A DNA stretch of 64,000 bases. It comes from Dyadobacter sp. Its GTDB lineage: Bacteria; Bacteroidota; Bacteroidia; Cytophagales; Spirosomataceae. Each line of letters starts with the position of its first letter. Positions within the stretch are counted from its first letter, which is position 1. A model generated the notes under the pieces. That model had not been told where the DNA came from. It saw only the letters and a program-made list of their open reading frames with translations, and searched no databases. Shown in pieces: positions 10,001-17,354 of the stretch. The position numbers were made by a program, and so were the translations under genes. The stretch covers positions 1,021,013 through 1,085,012 of the forward strand of contig NZ_JAGIAS010000001.1 of assembly GCF_017744695.1 (NCBI RefSeq), given 5' to 3'.

Positions 10001-11085
10001 CCGAAGCACATTTACAAAAGCTCTTTACCTATTATTACCAAGCGGACTCTGAAAAGCCCGGTTACGGGATAGGCCTGGCATTGTCCAAAAGCCTGGTGGA
10101 GCAGCACCGCGGCTATCTCACCGCGGAAAGCCGGCAATTCAACGGCAGCCCAACCAACAAGGCATTATCCGCCGGCACAACTTTGACGATCACCCTGTTG
10201 CAGGGAAACCGCCATTTTACCGCCGACCAACTGGCGGCCAATCAAAACGAATATGTGGGTGGTATACTGGCCGAAAAGTTTATTATTCCAGCCTCCGCTC
10301 CTGTCCGAAACGCAAAGCACATCAATACGATTCTGATCATCGAAGATAACGATCAGCTACGCGTGTTTATCCGCAGCCTTTTTGAAGAGGATTTCAAAAT
10401 ATTGGAAGCGGACAATGGCTTGCGCGGCTTGGAATTAGCCGGCGAACATCTTCCTGACATCGTTCTGTCCGATGTGATGATGCCGGAAATGAATGGAATC
10501 GAGGTGTGCAACCAACTCAAAAACAACATTGCTACCGCGCACATTCCGGTCATATTGCTAACAGCCCGGACCCAAAGTGACCAAATCGTTGAAGGGCTGG
10601 AATCGGGCGCGGACGATTACCTGACGAAGCCGTTTGACCCGCGGATTCTTGAATTGAAAGTCAACAATCTTATTCGCGTCAGAGACGATCTGAAAGAGCG
10701 ATATCAGCAATCGGTTTTAGTCGATCAGCGGAACGGAAGCAGCATTGCCCGGGATGTAAACGAGGCATTTATCGCCAGGCTCAGGGAAATGGTTACCGAA
10801 AACATATCGAACCCCGATTTTGGCGTAAACGAGCTCGCAAGCGAGGTTGGGATGAGTGTTTCGGTACTTTACCGGAAATTGCGGACGCTCACAGGAATGA
10901 CCGTGAATGAGTTTGTTAAAACCATCCGGCTCAGTGAGGCAAAAAAGCTGCTCGAATCAGGTGTTTACAATGTCGCCGAAGTGGCCACATTCATTGGATT
11001 TGACGACAGCAAGTATTTCAGCAAGGAATTCCGGAAAGTCTTTGGAAAAACCCCGAACGAGGTCAAAAAGCAAATACCGGGGTAA
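7087..11085 (+). CDS. Hybrid two-component sensor/AraC transcription regulator (HTCS)
   Basis: 1332 residues from the ATG at 7087; the in-frame TTG one codon earlier is not needed. Order of parts: signal peptide (1-24), periplasmic double propeller with repeated GLMWFGTxxGL / IWVGTxxGL Reg_prop blades (about 35-650), Y_Y_Y domain (about 690-755), one transmembrane helix (about 778-800), HisKA with phospho-acceptor H821 in NVSHEIRTHLSLI, HATPase (N box LSNAYKFTPEGG, G1 EDNGKGI, G2 YGIGLALSK), an intact receiver (IIEDNDQ, D1129 in LSDVMMPEMNG, lysine in DDYLTKPFD) and an AraC helix-turn-helix (about 1235-1332). In the H-box the usual proline after RT is histidine. Such proteins sense a glycan breakdown product in the periplasm and activate neighbouring uptake genes. 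No SusCD pair adjoins it here, so its regulon is not evident. Confidence 0.95.
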   Translation: MTSYKCILIGLLCIYTCFTKVAAQSFKNITEDETDPIAGVFAIAQGHDGLMWFGTMNGLVSYDTRILKSYRRDIKGNPLFADLRDAICDSQGHIWVATASGLTFYNPRNVDIRHFKHDPARVNTLSNDYVNCVIEDSKRQIWVGTQEGLSRVDARSGTPIVSRHLQNEFKGKALKIKYIAEDKAGNLWLATADGLIKMPTNGGKPKLYKMPETKDETSLNEFLSVFTLDNGAVWLGNASGGLIRFDTATESFSKIQKLKSPTGNYPIIRKIISDRRGKLLLATSLGLAHFNPSTEEADWYVNQPGDPHSLSDNSLLSVYLDNQGGLWLGSYYGGISYFHFNSPRFKRWPFGPEDPRAASFVNVGMGRSPTNRMWSISDALDKLLLFDSNGKKPETFPLKLAAEADYYSFYVDQNDVLWAGGKTVLTSYDLRRGSYRHYPLSFQGESISGRTYKITEDSYGHFWVGGAYGLLLFDKTTGTFTKDPTVSYAATIFEDSRRNIWIGGKAGLYRIKPHTARLPKPTIEKIHSQTELVMAWSINEDRWGKIWAACHTQLLSYNPEKNQFELNTDIPREAALDVVPDNRGYLWINASSLLYRYHPKERTLQSYSSLDGLPSKGTLIQASGWADKNGNLYFATDKGAFKFDPTTISALKRTAPIILTSLKLYNKTVRTGDSTGLLPEPVTTIKEITFRHDQSIFTFDFALLDYIKSDVNKYAYKIDGIDRDWNYVKAPSATYTNLPAGSYTFQVKAANGDGMWSEDPLQVKINILPPWWRTWYAYLFYLLLTAAIVYAVIRFFWIRSSFRRENALNQMKLDFFTNVSHEIRTHLSLISGPLEKAHQQATEGKNNENYLDYARASSDRLMLLVNELLDFRKIQSGSVRLQVREHDVVSVIKSVVAAFEHVAMEKGIETLQLFPETQVLLWFDIAQIQKVFYNLLSNAYKFTPEGGRVVVRVVKVSNEVKITIEDNGKGISEAHLQKLFTYYYQADSEKPGYGIGLALSKSLVEQHRGYLTAESRQFNGSPTNKALSAGTTLTITLLQGNRHFTADQLAANQNEYVGGILAEKFIIPASAPVRNAKHINTILIIEDNDQLRVFIRSLFEEDFKILEADNGLRGLELAGEHLPDIVLSDVMMPEMNGIEVCNQLKNNIATAHIPVILLTARTQSDQIVEGLESGADDYLTKPFDPRILELKVNNLIRVRDDLKERYQQSVLVDQRNGSSIARDVNEAFIARLREMVTENISNPDFGVNELASEVGMSVSVLYRKLRTLTGMTVNEFVKTIRLSEAKKLLESGVYNVAEVATFIGFDDSKYFSKEFRKVFGKTPNEVKKQIPG

Positions 11086-11420
11086 GTGGGAAATCGCTGA
11101 CAGGATCTCCGCCTATTTGCACTTGCTCCTCTTGGTATTTTCCTCACAGCGCTCCGAGAGTTTAATTAACTGACCGCTTTCCGACAATGATCTTCTGCGA
11201 ATAAACCGGGCTTCCTTTAAAGGGGTCCGTTGATAGATATGTATAAATCATCGTCAATGAATCTGCATTGATCTGATACGAGATTTACCGGATGTAAAAA
11301 ATAGGTTCGGGCGGATGCTCTGTTAACCATTGGCGCCAGGTGCCCGCTTTTTGCAATTTTTATCATGCACTTTTTTCCGTTAGCTTGAAAATTTGCGCTT
11401 TGATCTCAATATGGTACAGT
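11086..11420. other. Intergenic, no gene seen
   Basis: About 335 bases between the HTCS stop and the first HipB-operator-like repeat. No open frame with a family resemblance, no RNA gene and no strong terminator hairpin was recognised. Confidence 0.4.
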
Positions 11421-11424
11421 TTAA

Positions 11425-11555
11425 TATACTTTTTGATGTAATTCTCCAATCCTAATTAAGTTATATCACAAAAAGTACACTATAATATACTTTTCGTAGG
11501 TATTTAGGATCGAAAATATTATATTTACATCAAAAAGAACATCATAATGTACTTC
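11425..11555 (+). promoter_or_regulatory. Operator array of the HipBST operon
   Basis: Three related elements are spaced 61-62 bases apart. At 11425-11434 there is a TATACTTTTT half-site. At 11471-11494 there is a perfect inverted repeat with arms AAAAGTA / TACTTTT separated by 10 bases. At 11534-11555 there is an imperfect copy (AAAGAAC ... GTACTT) that overlaps the hipB start codon. HipB-type antitoxins bind such palindromes and repress their own operon. The even spacing of nearly six helical turns would suit cooperative binding or looping. The function is inferred from position and symmetry. Confidence 0.6.
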
Positions 11556-11762
11556 GTATCTATCATTGAGGTGATCAAAGCAAGGCGCGAATCATTACAA
11601 GTTACGCAAAAAGCACTATCCGATCTATCTGGTGTAGCGCTGGGCGCTTTAAAAAAATTCGAGTCTGGCAAAGGCAATCCTACTTTATCAACACTGAAAA
11701 AATTGTGTGATGTCCTAGGCCTTGAAATCACCCTGAGCGTAAAAAAAACAACTAATCCATGA
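11547..11762 (+). CDS. hipB: HipB-like antitoxin, XRE-family DNA-binding protein
   Basis: 71 residues, almost entirely one Cro/C1-type helix-turn-helix (VIKARRESLQVTQKALSDLSGVALGALKKFESGKGNP is the core, residues about 8-45, followed by STLKKLCDVLGLEI). It is the first gene of a three-gene operon and its stop overlaps the next start by four bases (ATGA), which implies translational coupling. In HipBST systems HipB is the DNA-binding autoregulator, while neutralisation of the kinase depends mainly on HipS. The ATG at 11547 lies inside the third operator-like repeat, so binding could also block initiation. The short length is normal for this family. Confidence 0.88.
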   Translation: MYFVSIIEVIKARRESLQVTQKALSDLSGVALGALKKFESGKGNPTLSTLKKLCDVLGLEITLSVKKTTNP

Positions 11763-12088
11763 GAGCTGCAAAAGTTCTTTTTAGAGGAGAAGAAGCTGGT
11801 ATTCTATCACAGGATGACAACGGCAAATTTGAATTTCAGTACCACAAAGAATGGGTAGAGGACAACTCGAAACCTGGCATCAGTCTGACTTTACCAAAAA
11901 CGATTGAGGCCTATCGATCTGAATACTTATTTCCTTTTTTCTATAACATGTTGCCGGAAGGTTCGAATAAACAATTGGTCTGTCACCTAAATCGGATAGA
12001 TCGAAACGATTATTTTGGCTTGCTGCTCACGACTGCAAAAAGCGACACGATTGGCGCTGTGACAATTATTAAAATCGAAAAGCAATGA
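11759..12088 (+). CDS. hipS: HipS-like antitoxin (HipA N-terminal subdomain homologue)
   Basis: 109 residues resembling the N-subdomain 1 of HipA: a short beta-rich start (AAKVLFRGEEAGILSQ), then SLTLPKT, the FPFFYNMLPEG motif (about 60-70) and a C-terminal DYFGLLLTTAKSDTIGAVTI segment. In classical HipA this domain is fused in front of the kinase; here it is a separate gene. It overlaps hipB by four bases and the kinase gene by four bases (ATGA on both sides). That is the architecture of the tripartite HipBST family described in enteropathogenic E. coli, where HipS is the antitoxin. Assignment rests on domain order and overlap, and I consider it strong. Confidence 0.87.
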   Translation: MRAAKVLFRGEEAGILSQDDNGKFEFQYHKEWVEDNSKPGISLTLPKTIEAYRSEYLFPFFYNMLPEGSNKQLVCHLNRIDRNDYFGLLLTTAKSDTIGAVTIIKIEKQ

Positions 12089-13071
12089 GCTTACCAGATA
12101 TTCAATTTTGCCCAGGCACATTGGCTCCGGGCTATGACACTTATAGCAAGAATTGCCTGAGACGGGTCTTCGATGGTAAGCGCGTAAACCACATTCTGAG
12201 TTATGATTCGCCGGCGACCAATCAGGATACCAATGAACTTTTTGAACAAAACCGCAATCGGATCTCAATTTCGGGTGTCCAGGAAAAATTTTCGGTAGTC
12301 CTTGATAAGAATAAGCTACGATTGATCGAAGAAGGCGAACAAGGTACTTATATTTTAAAGCCGATACCGGGCGCAGGCCGCAGGCCGGACCAGGTCCCGG
12401 CCAACGAGCATCTGACCATGCAGATCGCCAGGCAGGTTTATGGCATAGAAACAGCGGAGAACGCGTTGATCTTTTTTGCGGACGGGCCGCAGGCCTATAT
12501 CACGAAACGATTTGATAGACACTCCGACGGCAGAAAACGTGCGCAGGATGATTTTGCATCACTGGCGGGACGCACGCCCCAAACCCATGGAGAACATTAT
12601 AAATATCTAGGAAATTATCTGGAGATTTTTGAGCTGATGCGAAAGTATGTTCCTGCTTACACAGTCGAATCACCAAAATTGCTCCGCACATTAATGTTCA
12701 ACTACTTATTCTCTAACGGTGATGCACATTTCAAAAACTTCTCCTTACTCGAAACAGATCAGGGAGATTATCGTTTGAGTCCAGCCTATGATTTGCTCAA
12801 CAGCCGTATACATATCAGCGATAAAGATTTTGCACTGGACGACGGCCTTTTACCCCAAAAACAAGCTCAAGGTAATGTGATGCAGCAATTTATCTTACTG
12901 GCTCAGATAGCAGGAATTAATTCGAAAATATTTAACGGGATAGTCTCGCGTATGCTCAGCGGGGCCGAACAAGTGGAGCGGTTAACCTTTGCATCTTTCC
13001 TGGACCAGACAACAAAACGGAATTACCTGCAGGCTTATCAGAGCCGGCTCAAGCAGCTTCAGAAAACCTAG
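12085..13071 (+). CDS. hipT: HipT-like Ser/Thr kinase toxin
   Basis: 328 residues, a HipA-type kinase without the N-terminal subdomain. Visible motifs: flexible Gly-rich loop RISISGVQEKF with S61 and S63, the SIS pattern whose serines are autophosphorylated in E. coli HipT; ATP-binding K92 (TYILKP); catalytic loop NGDAHFKN with D213; metal-binding D236 in SPAYDLLNSR. All key kinase residues are present, so the toxin should be active. E. coli HipT phosphorylates tryptophanyl-tRNA synthetase; whether this protein has the same target cannot be read from sequence. The start overlaps the hipS stop by four bases. No terminator is obvious after the stop at 13071. Confidence 0.9.
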   Translation: MSLPDIQFCPGTLAPGYDTYSKNCLRRVFDGKRVNHILSYDSPATNQDTNELFEQNRNRISISGVQEKFSVVLDKNKLRLIEEGEQGTYILKPIPGAGRRPDQVPANEHLTMQIARQVYGIETAENALIFFADGPQAYITKRFDRHSDGRKRAQDDFASLAGRTPQTHGEHYKYLGNYLEIFELMRKYVPAYTVESPKLLRTLMFNYLFSNGDAHFKNFSLLETDQGDYRLSPAYDLLNSRIHISDKDFALDDGLLPQKQAQGNVMQQFILLAQIAGINSKIFNGIVSRMLSGAEQVERLTFASFLDQTTKRNYLQAYQSRLKQLQKT

Positions 13072-13298
13072 CTATTTCTCCAAGCGAGCGTGATCAAAAT
13101 GTTTAGGTGCCAAATTGGAAGAAACTGTTAAAAAACGCCGATGACCGAGCTCAATATCAGGGGCTGCCCGTATCAGCCGGCGGGCGGAGCTTGCACCGTC
13201 AGCACCTTTGGTTGATATTTTACAGTAAAAGTGTCGCCTTCAAATAGAGAAATCTTTTTAGCAAACCCCATCGTTACCCGCATCAGCCTTGAACCTTA

Positions 13299-14182
13299 TT
13301 AATTCACACTATTCAGGAATCGCTCGATCATCGGGACCACAAAGTCCGCTTGGCTCAAAGAATCCGGTCTTAAAGTGGTAACCTCGCCGATATACTCCCC
13401 ATGCAAACCCGGAATAACAGCCAGCTGCGAATCTTGAATTTGGCTCTGCATTTCAAGGGCATGTGCGGGTTTAATCACGTCTTTGTCCGCAATGATGATC
13501 AGCGCCGGCGCCTTGATCGATCTTAATTGCGCATCAGAGATGTCTTTAAAATTAATGACCCTTTTCGCATCTTTATCGTGCATTGTCCGCAGGCCTACCG
13601 TGTCAGGAGTGACCGTCAAATAAGCATCCTTTAACTCCTTTGGCATGTTATCCAAAGTTGCCTTGCTCATAAAGTCCCAGAATTCAACCGGCACGCCGTT
13701 GCGCTTAGCCAGCGCAGAGCCTAAAACCAGTTTACCAACGATTTCAGGGTGGCGTATCGCAATTTGCAGCGTAGTAGTCCCTCCATTACTAAAACCAAAA
13801 AAGTCCGCCTTTCCGATATTCAACTTCTTCAAAATTGCCGCGACATCGTCCGCATCTTGTTCAAATGACTCGTCCCACTCCTGTCAGTAGTCCTTCCGTG
13901 GGCTTGCAACTCAACGGCAATTACCTTTCGGTTCTGCGCAAGCAAAGGAATAACCCTTCCGAATGTGGTTTCAATGGTTGAACCGCCCCCATGAATTAAC
14001 ACGATGGGTTTTCCATTGCCGTGAATCTGGTAGTACATTCTAATGCCATTGATCGGCAAGTACCCACTTTGAAAGGTAAGGGTGTCCTTCCGGTCTGCAG
14101 AACGATTAATACTTTCTCCTGCTCTGCTATCGTAACCAGCCGTTAAAAGCATTAGGGTAATATATGCAGCTGTCTTTTTCAT
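13299..14182 (-). pseudogene. Alpha/beta hydrolase, interrupted by one frameshift
   Basis: Two overlapping frames encode consecutive parts of one alpha/beta-hydrolase. The N-terminal part begins at the ATG at 14182 (signal peptide, then PIVLIHGGGSTIETTF and VIAVELQAHGRTTDR). The C-terminal part carries ESFEQDADDVAAIL, the nucleophile elbow GFSNGG, IIIADKDVI and a late histidine in PGLHGEYIG. They connect only if about one base is restored near 13871-13890, where the first frame runs into a premature stop about 15 codons later. The catalytic residues survive. It is either a recent null mutation or a sequencing error; nothing else in the gene looks decayed. Neighbours are an SRPBCC protein and its ArsR-type regulator on the same strand. 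Confidence 0.8.
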
Positions 14183-14212
14183 TTTCCCGATTTTATAGTA
14201 CACTAATTGCTA

Positions 14213-14695
14213 TCAGATTTCAACCAGCAGCGATGAAAGCCTGCCGAGCATTTTAAGCCACCCCTGGTAGGCTCCGGTTTTCATGGCTTCTTCTTCTGAT
14301 ACGGTCTGGAAAATAGAGACCTTAGTCTGAGCGCCTAATTCCTCAAAAGTCACTGTGGCCGTCTGATGCGCGGGCCAGTCCTGACTTTTTCCGGCTGCAA
14401 CCGAGCGAACTGAATTACCGGCCTCATCCGACATGATCATGGTAAAAACAAGTCTTCGGTTTGGTGTCACTTCCAGGTAAGTCCCCTTGATCCAGCACTC
14501 TCCATGTACCGGATCATGTATGCAGGAATGGAAACTTCCGCCCGGACTGACATCGATAGTTCTGAATTCAATGGTGCACCCGTCCGGCGCATACCAGTGC
14601 TTTAGTTGCTCCGGGTCGGTCCAGGCCTGGAAAACGGTTTCGACTGGCGCGTCGAAAAGATGGGTAATGAAAAGCTGCTTTCTTTCCGAGTTCAT
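14213..14695 (-). CDS. SRPBCC/AHSA1-domain protein
   Basis: 160 residues forming a single START-like/AHSA1 ligand-binding fold: FDAPVETVFQAWTDPEQLKHWYAPDGC near the start, SPGGSFHSCIHDP in the middle, VTFEELGAQTKVSIFQ and EGxMKTGAYQGWLKML-like C-terminal helix. These proteins bind hydrophobic ligands; the ligand is unknown. The start codon follows the stop of the ArsR-family gene by two bases, so the two are co-transcribed. ArsR-SRPBCC pairs of this kind are common in Bacteroidota and other soil bacteria. Confidence 0.9.
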   Translation of the reverse strand: MNSERKQLFITHLFDAPVETVFQAWTDPEQLKHWYAPDGCTIEFRTIDVSPGGSFHSCIHDPVHGECWIKGTYLEVTPNRRLVFTMIMSDEAGNSVRSVAAGKSQDWPAHQTATVTFEELGAQTKVSIFQTVSEEEAMKTGAYQGWLKMLGRLSSLLVEI

Positions 14696-14697
14696 AA

Positions 14698-15018
14698 CTA
14701 TTGTTTTTTGGTGTTGATCAGGAATTGCTCGAGTTTCTCAAAACGGTTGTTCCAAAGTTTGCGCGACTCCGTTACCCAGTCCGTAACCTCGTCAAGTTGG
14801 TCAAGACGCGCTTCGCAAACCTGCTGGCGGCCCTTCTGGCTCATCAGGATCAAACCACATTCACTAAGTATTTTGATGTGTTTGGCAATGGCCTGTTTGC
14901 TGATGCCGAAATCTTCCCCTATCTGGGTGATATTAAGGGGCCCCTGTGACAATTTATGGATAATCATCCTTCGGGTAGGGTCGGCAATAGCCTGGAAAAC
15001 ATCTCTTCGTTCTATCAT
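14698..15018 (-). CDS. ArsR-family transcriptional regulator
   Basis: 106 residues with a winged helix of the ArsR/SmtB type: residues about 5-75 contain IADPTRRMIIHKLSQGPLNITQIGEDFGISKQAIAKHIKIL and the wing around GLILMSQKGRQQVCE. No metal-binding cysteine pair is present, so it probably is not a metal sensor. It is the first gene of a pair with the SRPBCC protein at 14213. Two inverted repeats immediately upstream (15021-15064) are the likely autoregulatory operator. Confidence 0.92.
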   Translation of the reverse strand: MIERRDVFQAIADPTRRMIIHKLSQGPLNITQIGEDFGISKQAIAKHIKILSECGLILMSQKGRQQVCEARLDQLDEVTDWVTESRKLWNNRFEKLEQFLINTKKQ

Positions 15019-15020
15019 AA

Positions 15021-15064
15021 GACAACCATTTGGTTGTCTTATATAAAAACAACCAAATGGTTGT
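15021..15064 (-). promoter_or_regulatory. Tandem operators for the ArsR-family regulator
   Basis: Two copies of the same palindrome with centres 27 bases apart. Copy one at 15021-15038 reads GACAACCATTTGGTTGTC (8-bp arms). Copy two at 15049-15064 reads ACAACCAAATGGTTGT. They start three bases upstream of the ATG of the regulator and so overlap its leader or promoter. Confidence 0.75.
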
Positions 15065-15127
15065 CAAACTTTTTCTCAGTTTTTTTGTCAGGGTCGCGGA
15101 CCAGCCAGCAGGAAGCACTTTATGTCA

Positions 15128-15157
15128 ATAAAAAAGGCCCTCCAATTGGAGAGCCTT
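15128..15157 (-). terminator. Rho-independent terminator after the LacI-family gene
   Basis: 12-bp stem with one mismatch (AAGGCTCTCCAA / TTGGAGGGCCTT as read on the minus strand) directly followed by TTTTTTT. It sits about 85 bases past the stop of the LacI-type gene at 15240. Confidence 0.75.
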
Positions 15158-15239
15158 GTGACATTTTTCCAAGTGCAATAAACAGGTTTATGAGCAGATC
15201 ATTACATGAATATTCCCGAGGGGAATGCAATGCATAAAT

Positions 15240-16298
15240 TTATAGCGTTCTTCCTACGAGCTCTCTTTCAAAATCAGGTCTTTTCCCCCCGCCAATCGAA
15301 GAGCCCCTGACGGCCAGAAGCGGTTGTAAATTCAGCTGGGTGAAGCTGCTGTTACCGCCGATGGATTCCATCAAAATACGTACGGCCTGGCTGCCCATCT
15401 CCTGTAAAGGCTGTATGATCTGGGTTACCGGTGTTGCGAAAAGATCCAGAAATTCCGTCTCATCAAAGCTGACCACAGCCAGCTCTTGCGGCACCTGTAT
15501 TTTCCTGGAATGAATATATTTCAGCGCATGCATGCCCAGTTTGTTGGTCGTCAGGTACAGGGCGCTCACAGGCAGGTCTCTTTTCAGCAGAATATCAAAT
15601 GCATCTGCCATGTCCTGAGCGGAAAAACCTTCCCTCAACCGGACAATGCTCTGCTCAGGGCTGGAATCTACGTCCGACAAAGCGCTGATAAAGCCGCGTG
15701 TTCTTTCCTGCATGTGATAGAGTTGCGTGTCCAGGGTGATCATCCCGATCCTGCGGTGGCCGTGGTCAAGAAGGTGGTTGGTCCCCATAAAGGAAGCCTG
15801 ATAGTTGTCCAGCGCCACGTAGCTGCTTGCCAGGTCAGGGAAATAGCGGTCCACCAGCACGAAGGGAATATCGCGGCTTTGCAGATATTGGATCTGGGGT
15901 AAAACTCCGTCACATGGGATCACGATCAACCCATCTACACGCCTGTCCAGAAATACCTCTATCAGTTTTTGAAACTTTTCCGCACGCTCATCACAACTCC
16001 CGTAAATCACCGTATAGCCAGCCTTATCGGCCTGATCTTCGATAATGCGGGCCATCTCCGAAGAAAAGGGGTTGGAGATGTCAGCCACCACTAACCCGAT
16101 TGTAAAGGTTTTGCTGGCCTTTAGGCTCCTGGCAATCTGATTGGGACTATAATTCAACCGTTTTGCTATTTCGCGTACCCTGGCAGCTACCTCAGGCTTT
16201 ATCCTGTTTTGCATTTTGCCATTGAGCACATAGGAGACCAATGTGGTTGATACGCCCGCCTGCTGAGCGATGCTTCTCAAAGATGGTTTCTTTTCCAT
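15240..16298 (-). CDS. LacI-family transcriptional regulator
   Basis: 352 residues. Residues 5-58 are a LacI helix-turn-helix and hinge (SLRSIAQQAGVSTTLVSYVLNGK ... LNYSPNQIARSLK). Residues about 65-345 are a periplasmic-binding-protein-like effector domain (GLVVADISNPFSSEM, DGLIVIPCDG, YLTTNKLGMHALKYI, VSFDETEFLDLFATPVTQIIQP). The effector would be a sugar, not identifiable here. No sugar-catabolic operon adjoins it. A long perfect palindrome about 100 bases upstream (16400-16427) is a plausible autoregulatory operator. Transcription ends at the hairpin at 15128-15157. Confidence 0.94.
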   Translation of the reverse strand: MEKKPSLRSIAQQAGVSTTLVSYVLNGKMQNRIKPEVAARVREIAKRLNYSPNQIARSLKASKTFTIGLVVADISNPFSSEMARIIEDQADKAGYTVIYGSCDERAEKFQKLIEVFLDRRVDGLIVIPCDGVLPQIQYLQSRDIPFVLVDRYFPDLASSYVALDNYQASFMGTNHLLDHGHRRIGMITLDTQLYHMQERTRGFISALSDVDSSPEQSIVRLREGFSAQDMADAFDILLKRDLPVSALYLTTNKLGMHALKYIHSRKIQVPQELAVVSFDETEFLDLFATPVTQIIQPLQEMGSQAVRILMESIGGNSSFTQLNLQPLLAVRGSSIGGGKRPDFERELVGRTL

Positions 16299-16399
16299 AA
16301 CACGAATCCCTGGTTAGGAAATAGGTTAAAAAGCCTTTAAAACAAATTGTACATTTTCAGCAAAATGACAATTAAGGCTCCAATATATTCTACAAATAA

Positions 16400-16427
16400 G
16401 TCATTGTTGAAACGTTTCAACAATGAC
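16400..16427. promoter_or_regulatory. 28-bp perfect palindrome, probable LacI-family operator
   Basis: The centre TTGAAACGTTTCAA is a typical LacI-family operator core with a central CG. Symmetry continues outward to 14 bp per arm without mismatch (outer arm GTCATTG). It lies about 100 bases upstream of the LacI-type gene start at 16298. Confidence 0.75.
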
Positions 16428-16801
16428 AATATATTTGATAAGTACAAATATACAAAATTAAATCTGGTTGATAACAAGCCATTCTAAATCCTCCGAGTTT
16501 GCTTTGTTATCAATCGAACATGCCAGAATGCGTATGCCACCTTTGAAGGTATGCACCTGCTGTTCGTTTCCATCCAATCGGCACTCGTTCATCGCTTTCG
16601 ATATAAAATCCCCGGTAATAAGAATGGGGTGGCCCATAGGCCTACGAAAGGAGCAGTTTCAGTTGTTGTGATATGAGAACCCGCCGCTAGTAGCATATCA
16701 GGCATACATGCCTCCCTTTTTTAGATAGTTTCTAAGTTGAGATATAATGAACCCTCCGGCACGGATTTATCACAGAATGCGTGCAAAATACTTCCCGCGA
16801 T
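16428..16801. other. Intergenic, no gene seen
   Basis: About 370 bases between the LacI operator and the low-affinity iron permease gene. A 67-codon open frame lies here but has no family resemblance. I recognise no further regulatory element. Confidence 0.4.
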
Positions 16802-17284
16802 ATGAAAAAGCTTAACGACCTATTTGAGCGCATGGCCAATCAAATTACCGCCTGGACCGGCAGCTCACCCGCATTTCTCACCGCGTTTGCTATCGTTTTG
16901 ATTTGGGCCGCGACAGGGCCCGTGTTCGGCTACTCGGAAACCTGGCAGCTGGTGATCAATACCGGCACCACAATTATCACGTTCCTGATGGTGTTCATCA
17001 TCCAGAAGTCACAAAACAAGGAGTCAAAGGCTATCCAGCTTAAACTAAACGAGTTGATCGCTGCCAGCCGCCTTGCCAGTAACCGGATGGTGGACATTGA
17101 AGACTTGACGGAAGAAGATCTCAATGTGCTGCATAAATTTTATCAGAAGTTATCGGACGAGTCTGAGAAGGATCAGGACATTCACAAATCACACTCCATT
17201 GACGCTGCTGACCACATGCAGAAAGAAAAACAGCGCTTCCAGGCTCAAAAAGAAAACCCCGACCGCCGATCTGGTGAATCTTAA
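16802..17284 (+). CDS. Low-affinity iron permease family protein
   Basis: 160 residues from the ATG at 16802; an in-frame GTG at 16781 would add seven residues. The N-terminal half matches the Fet4-like low-affinity iron permease family: FERMANQITAWTGSSPAF, a membrane segment FLTAFAIVLIWAATGPVFG, then SETWQLVINTGTTIITFLMVFIIQ as the second membrane segment and KSQNKESKAIQLKLNELI after it. The C-terminal 60 residues are charged and probably cytoplasmic. Transport of iron has not been shown for the short bacterial members, so the name is a family label only. Confidence 0.85.
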   Translation: MKKLNDLFERMANQITAWTGSSPAFLTAFAIVLIWAATGPVFGYSETWQLVINTGTTIITFLMVFIIQKSQNKESKAIQLKLNELIAASRLASNRMVDIEDLTEEDLNVLHKFYQKLSDESEKDQDIHKSHSIDAADHMQKEKQRFQAQKENPDRRSGES

Positions 17285-17354
17285 TGTCGAATTTGAAAGC
17301 AGCCAGACAACCGTTAATGGCCGTCGGTCTAAATCGCCATTAAAGCGGGGCTGT

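Noticed and set aside
11759..13071. hipS and hipT read as one hipA broken by a frameshift
   Set aside because: The junction is a clean ATGA overlap, as is the hipB-hipS junction, and the kinase has its own plausible N-terminus with the SIS loop; this is the HipBST layout.
16468..16671. 67-codon plus-strand open frame
   Set aside because: No family resemblance, no signal or membrane pattern, and weak start context; treated as non-coding.
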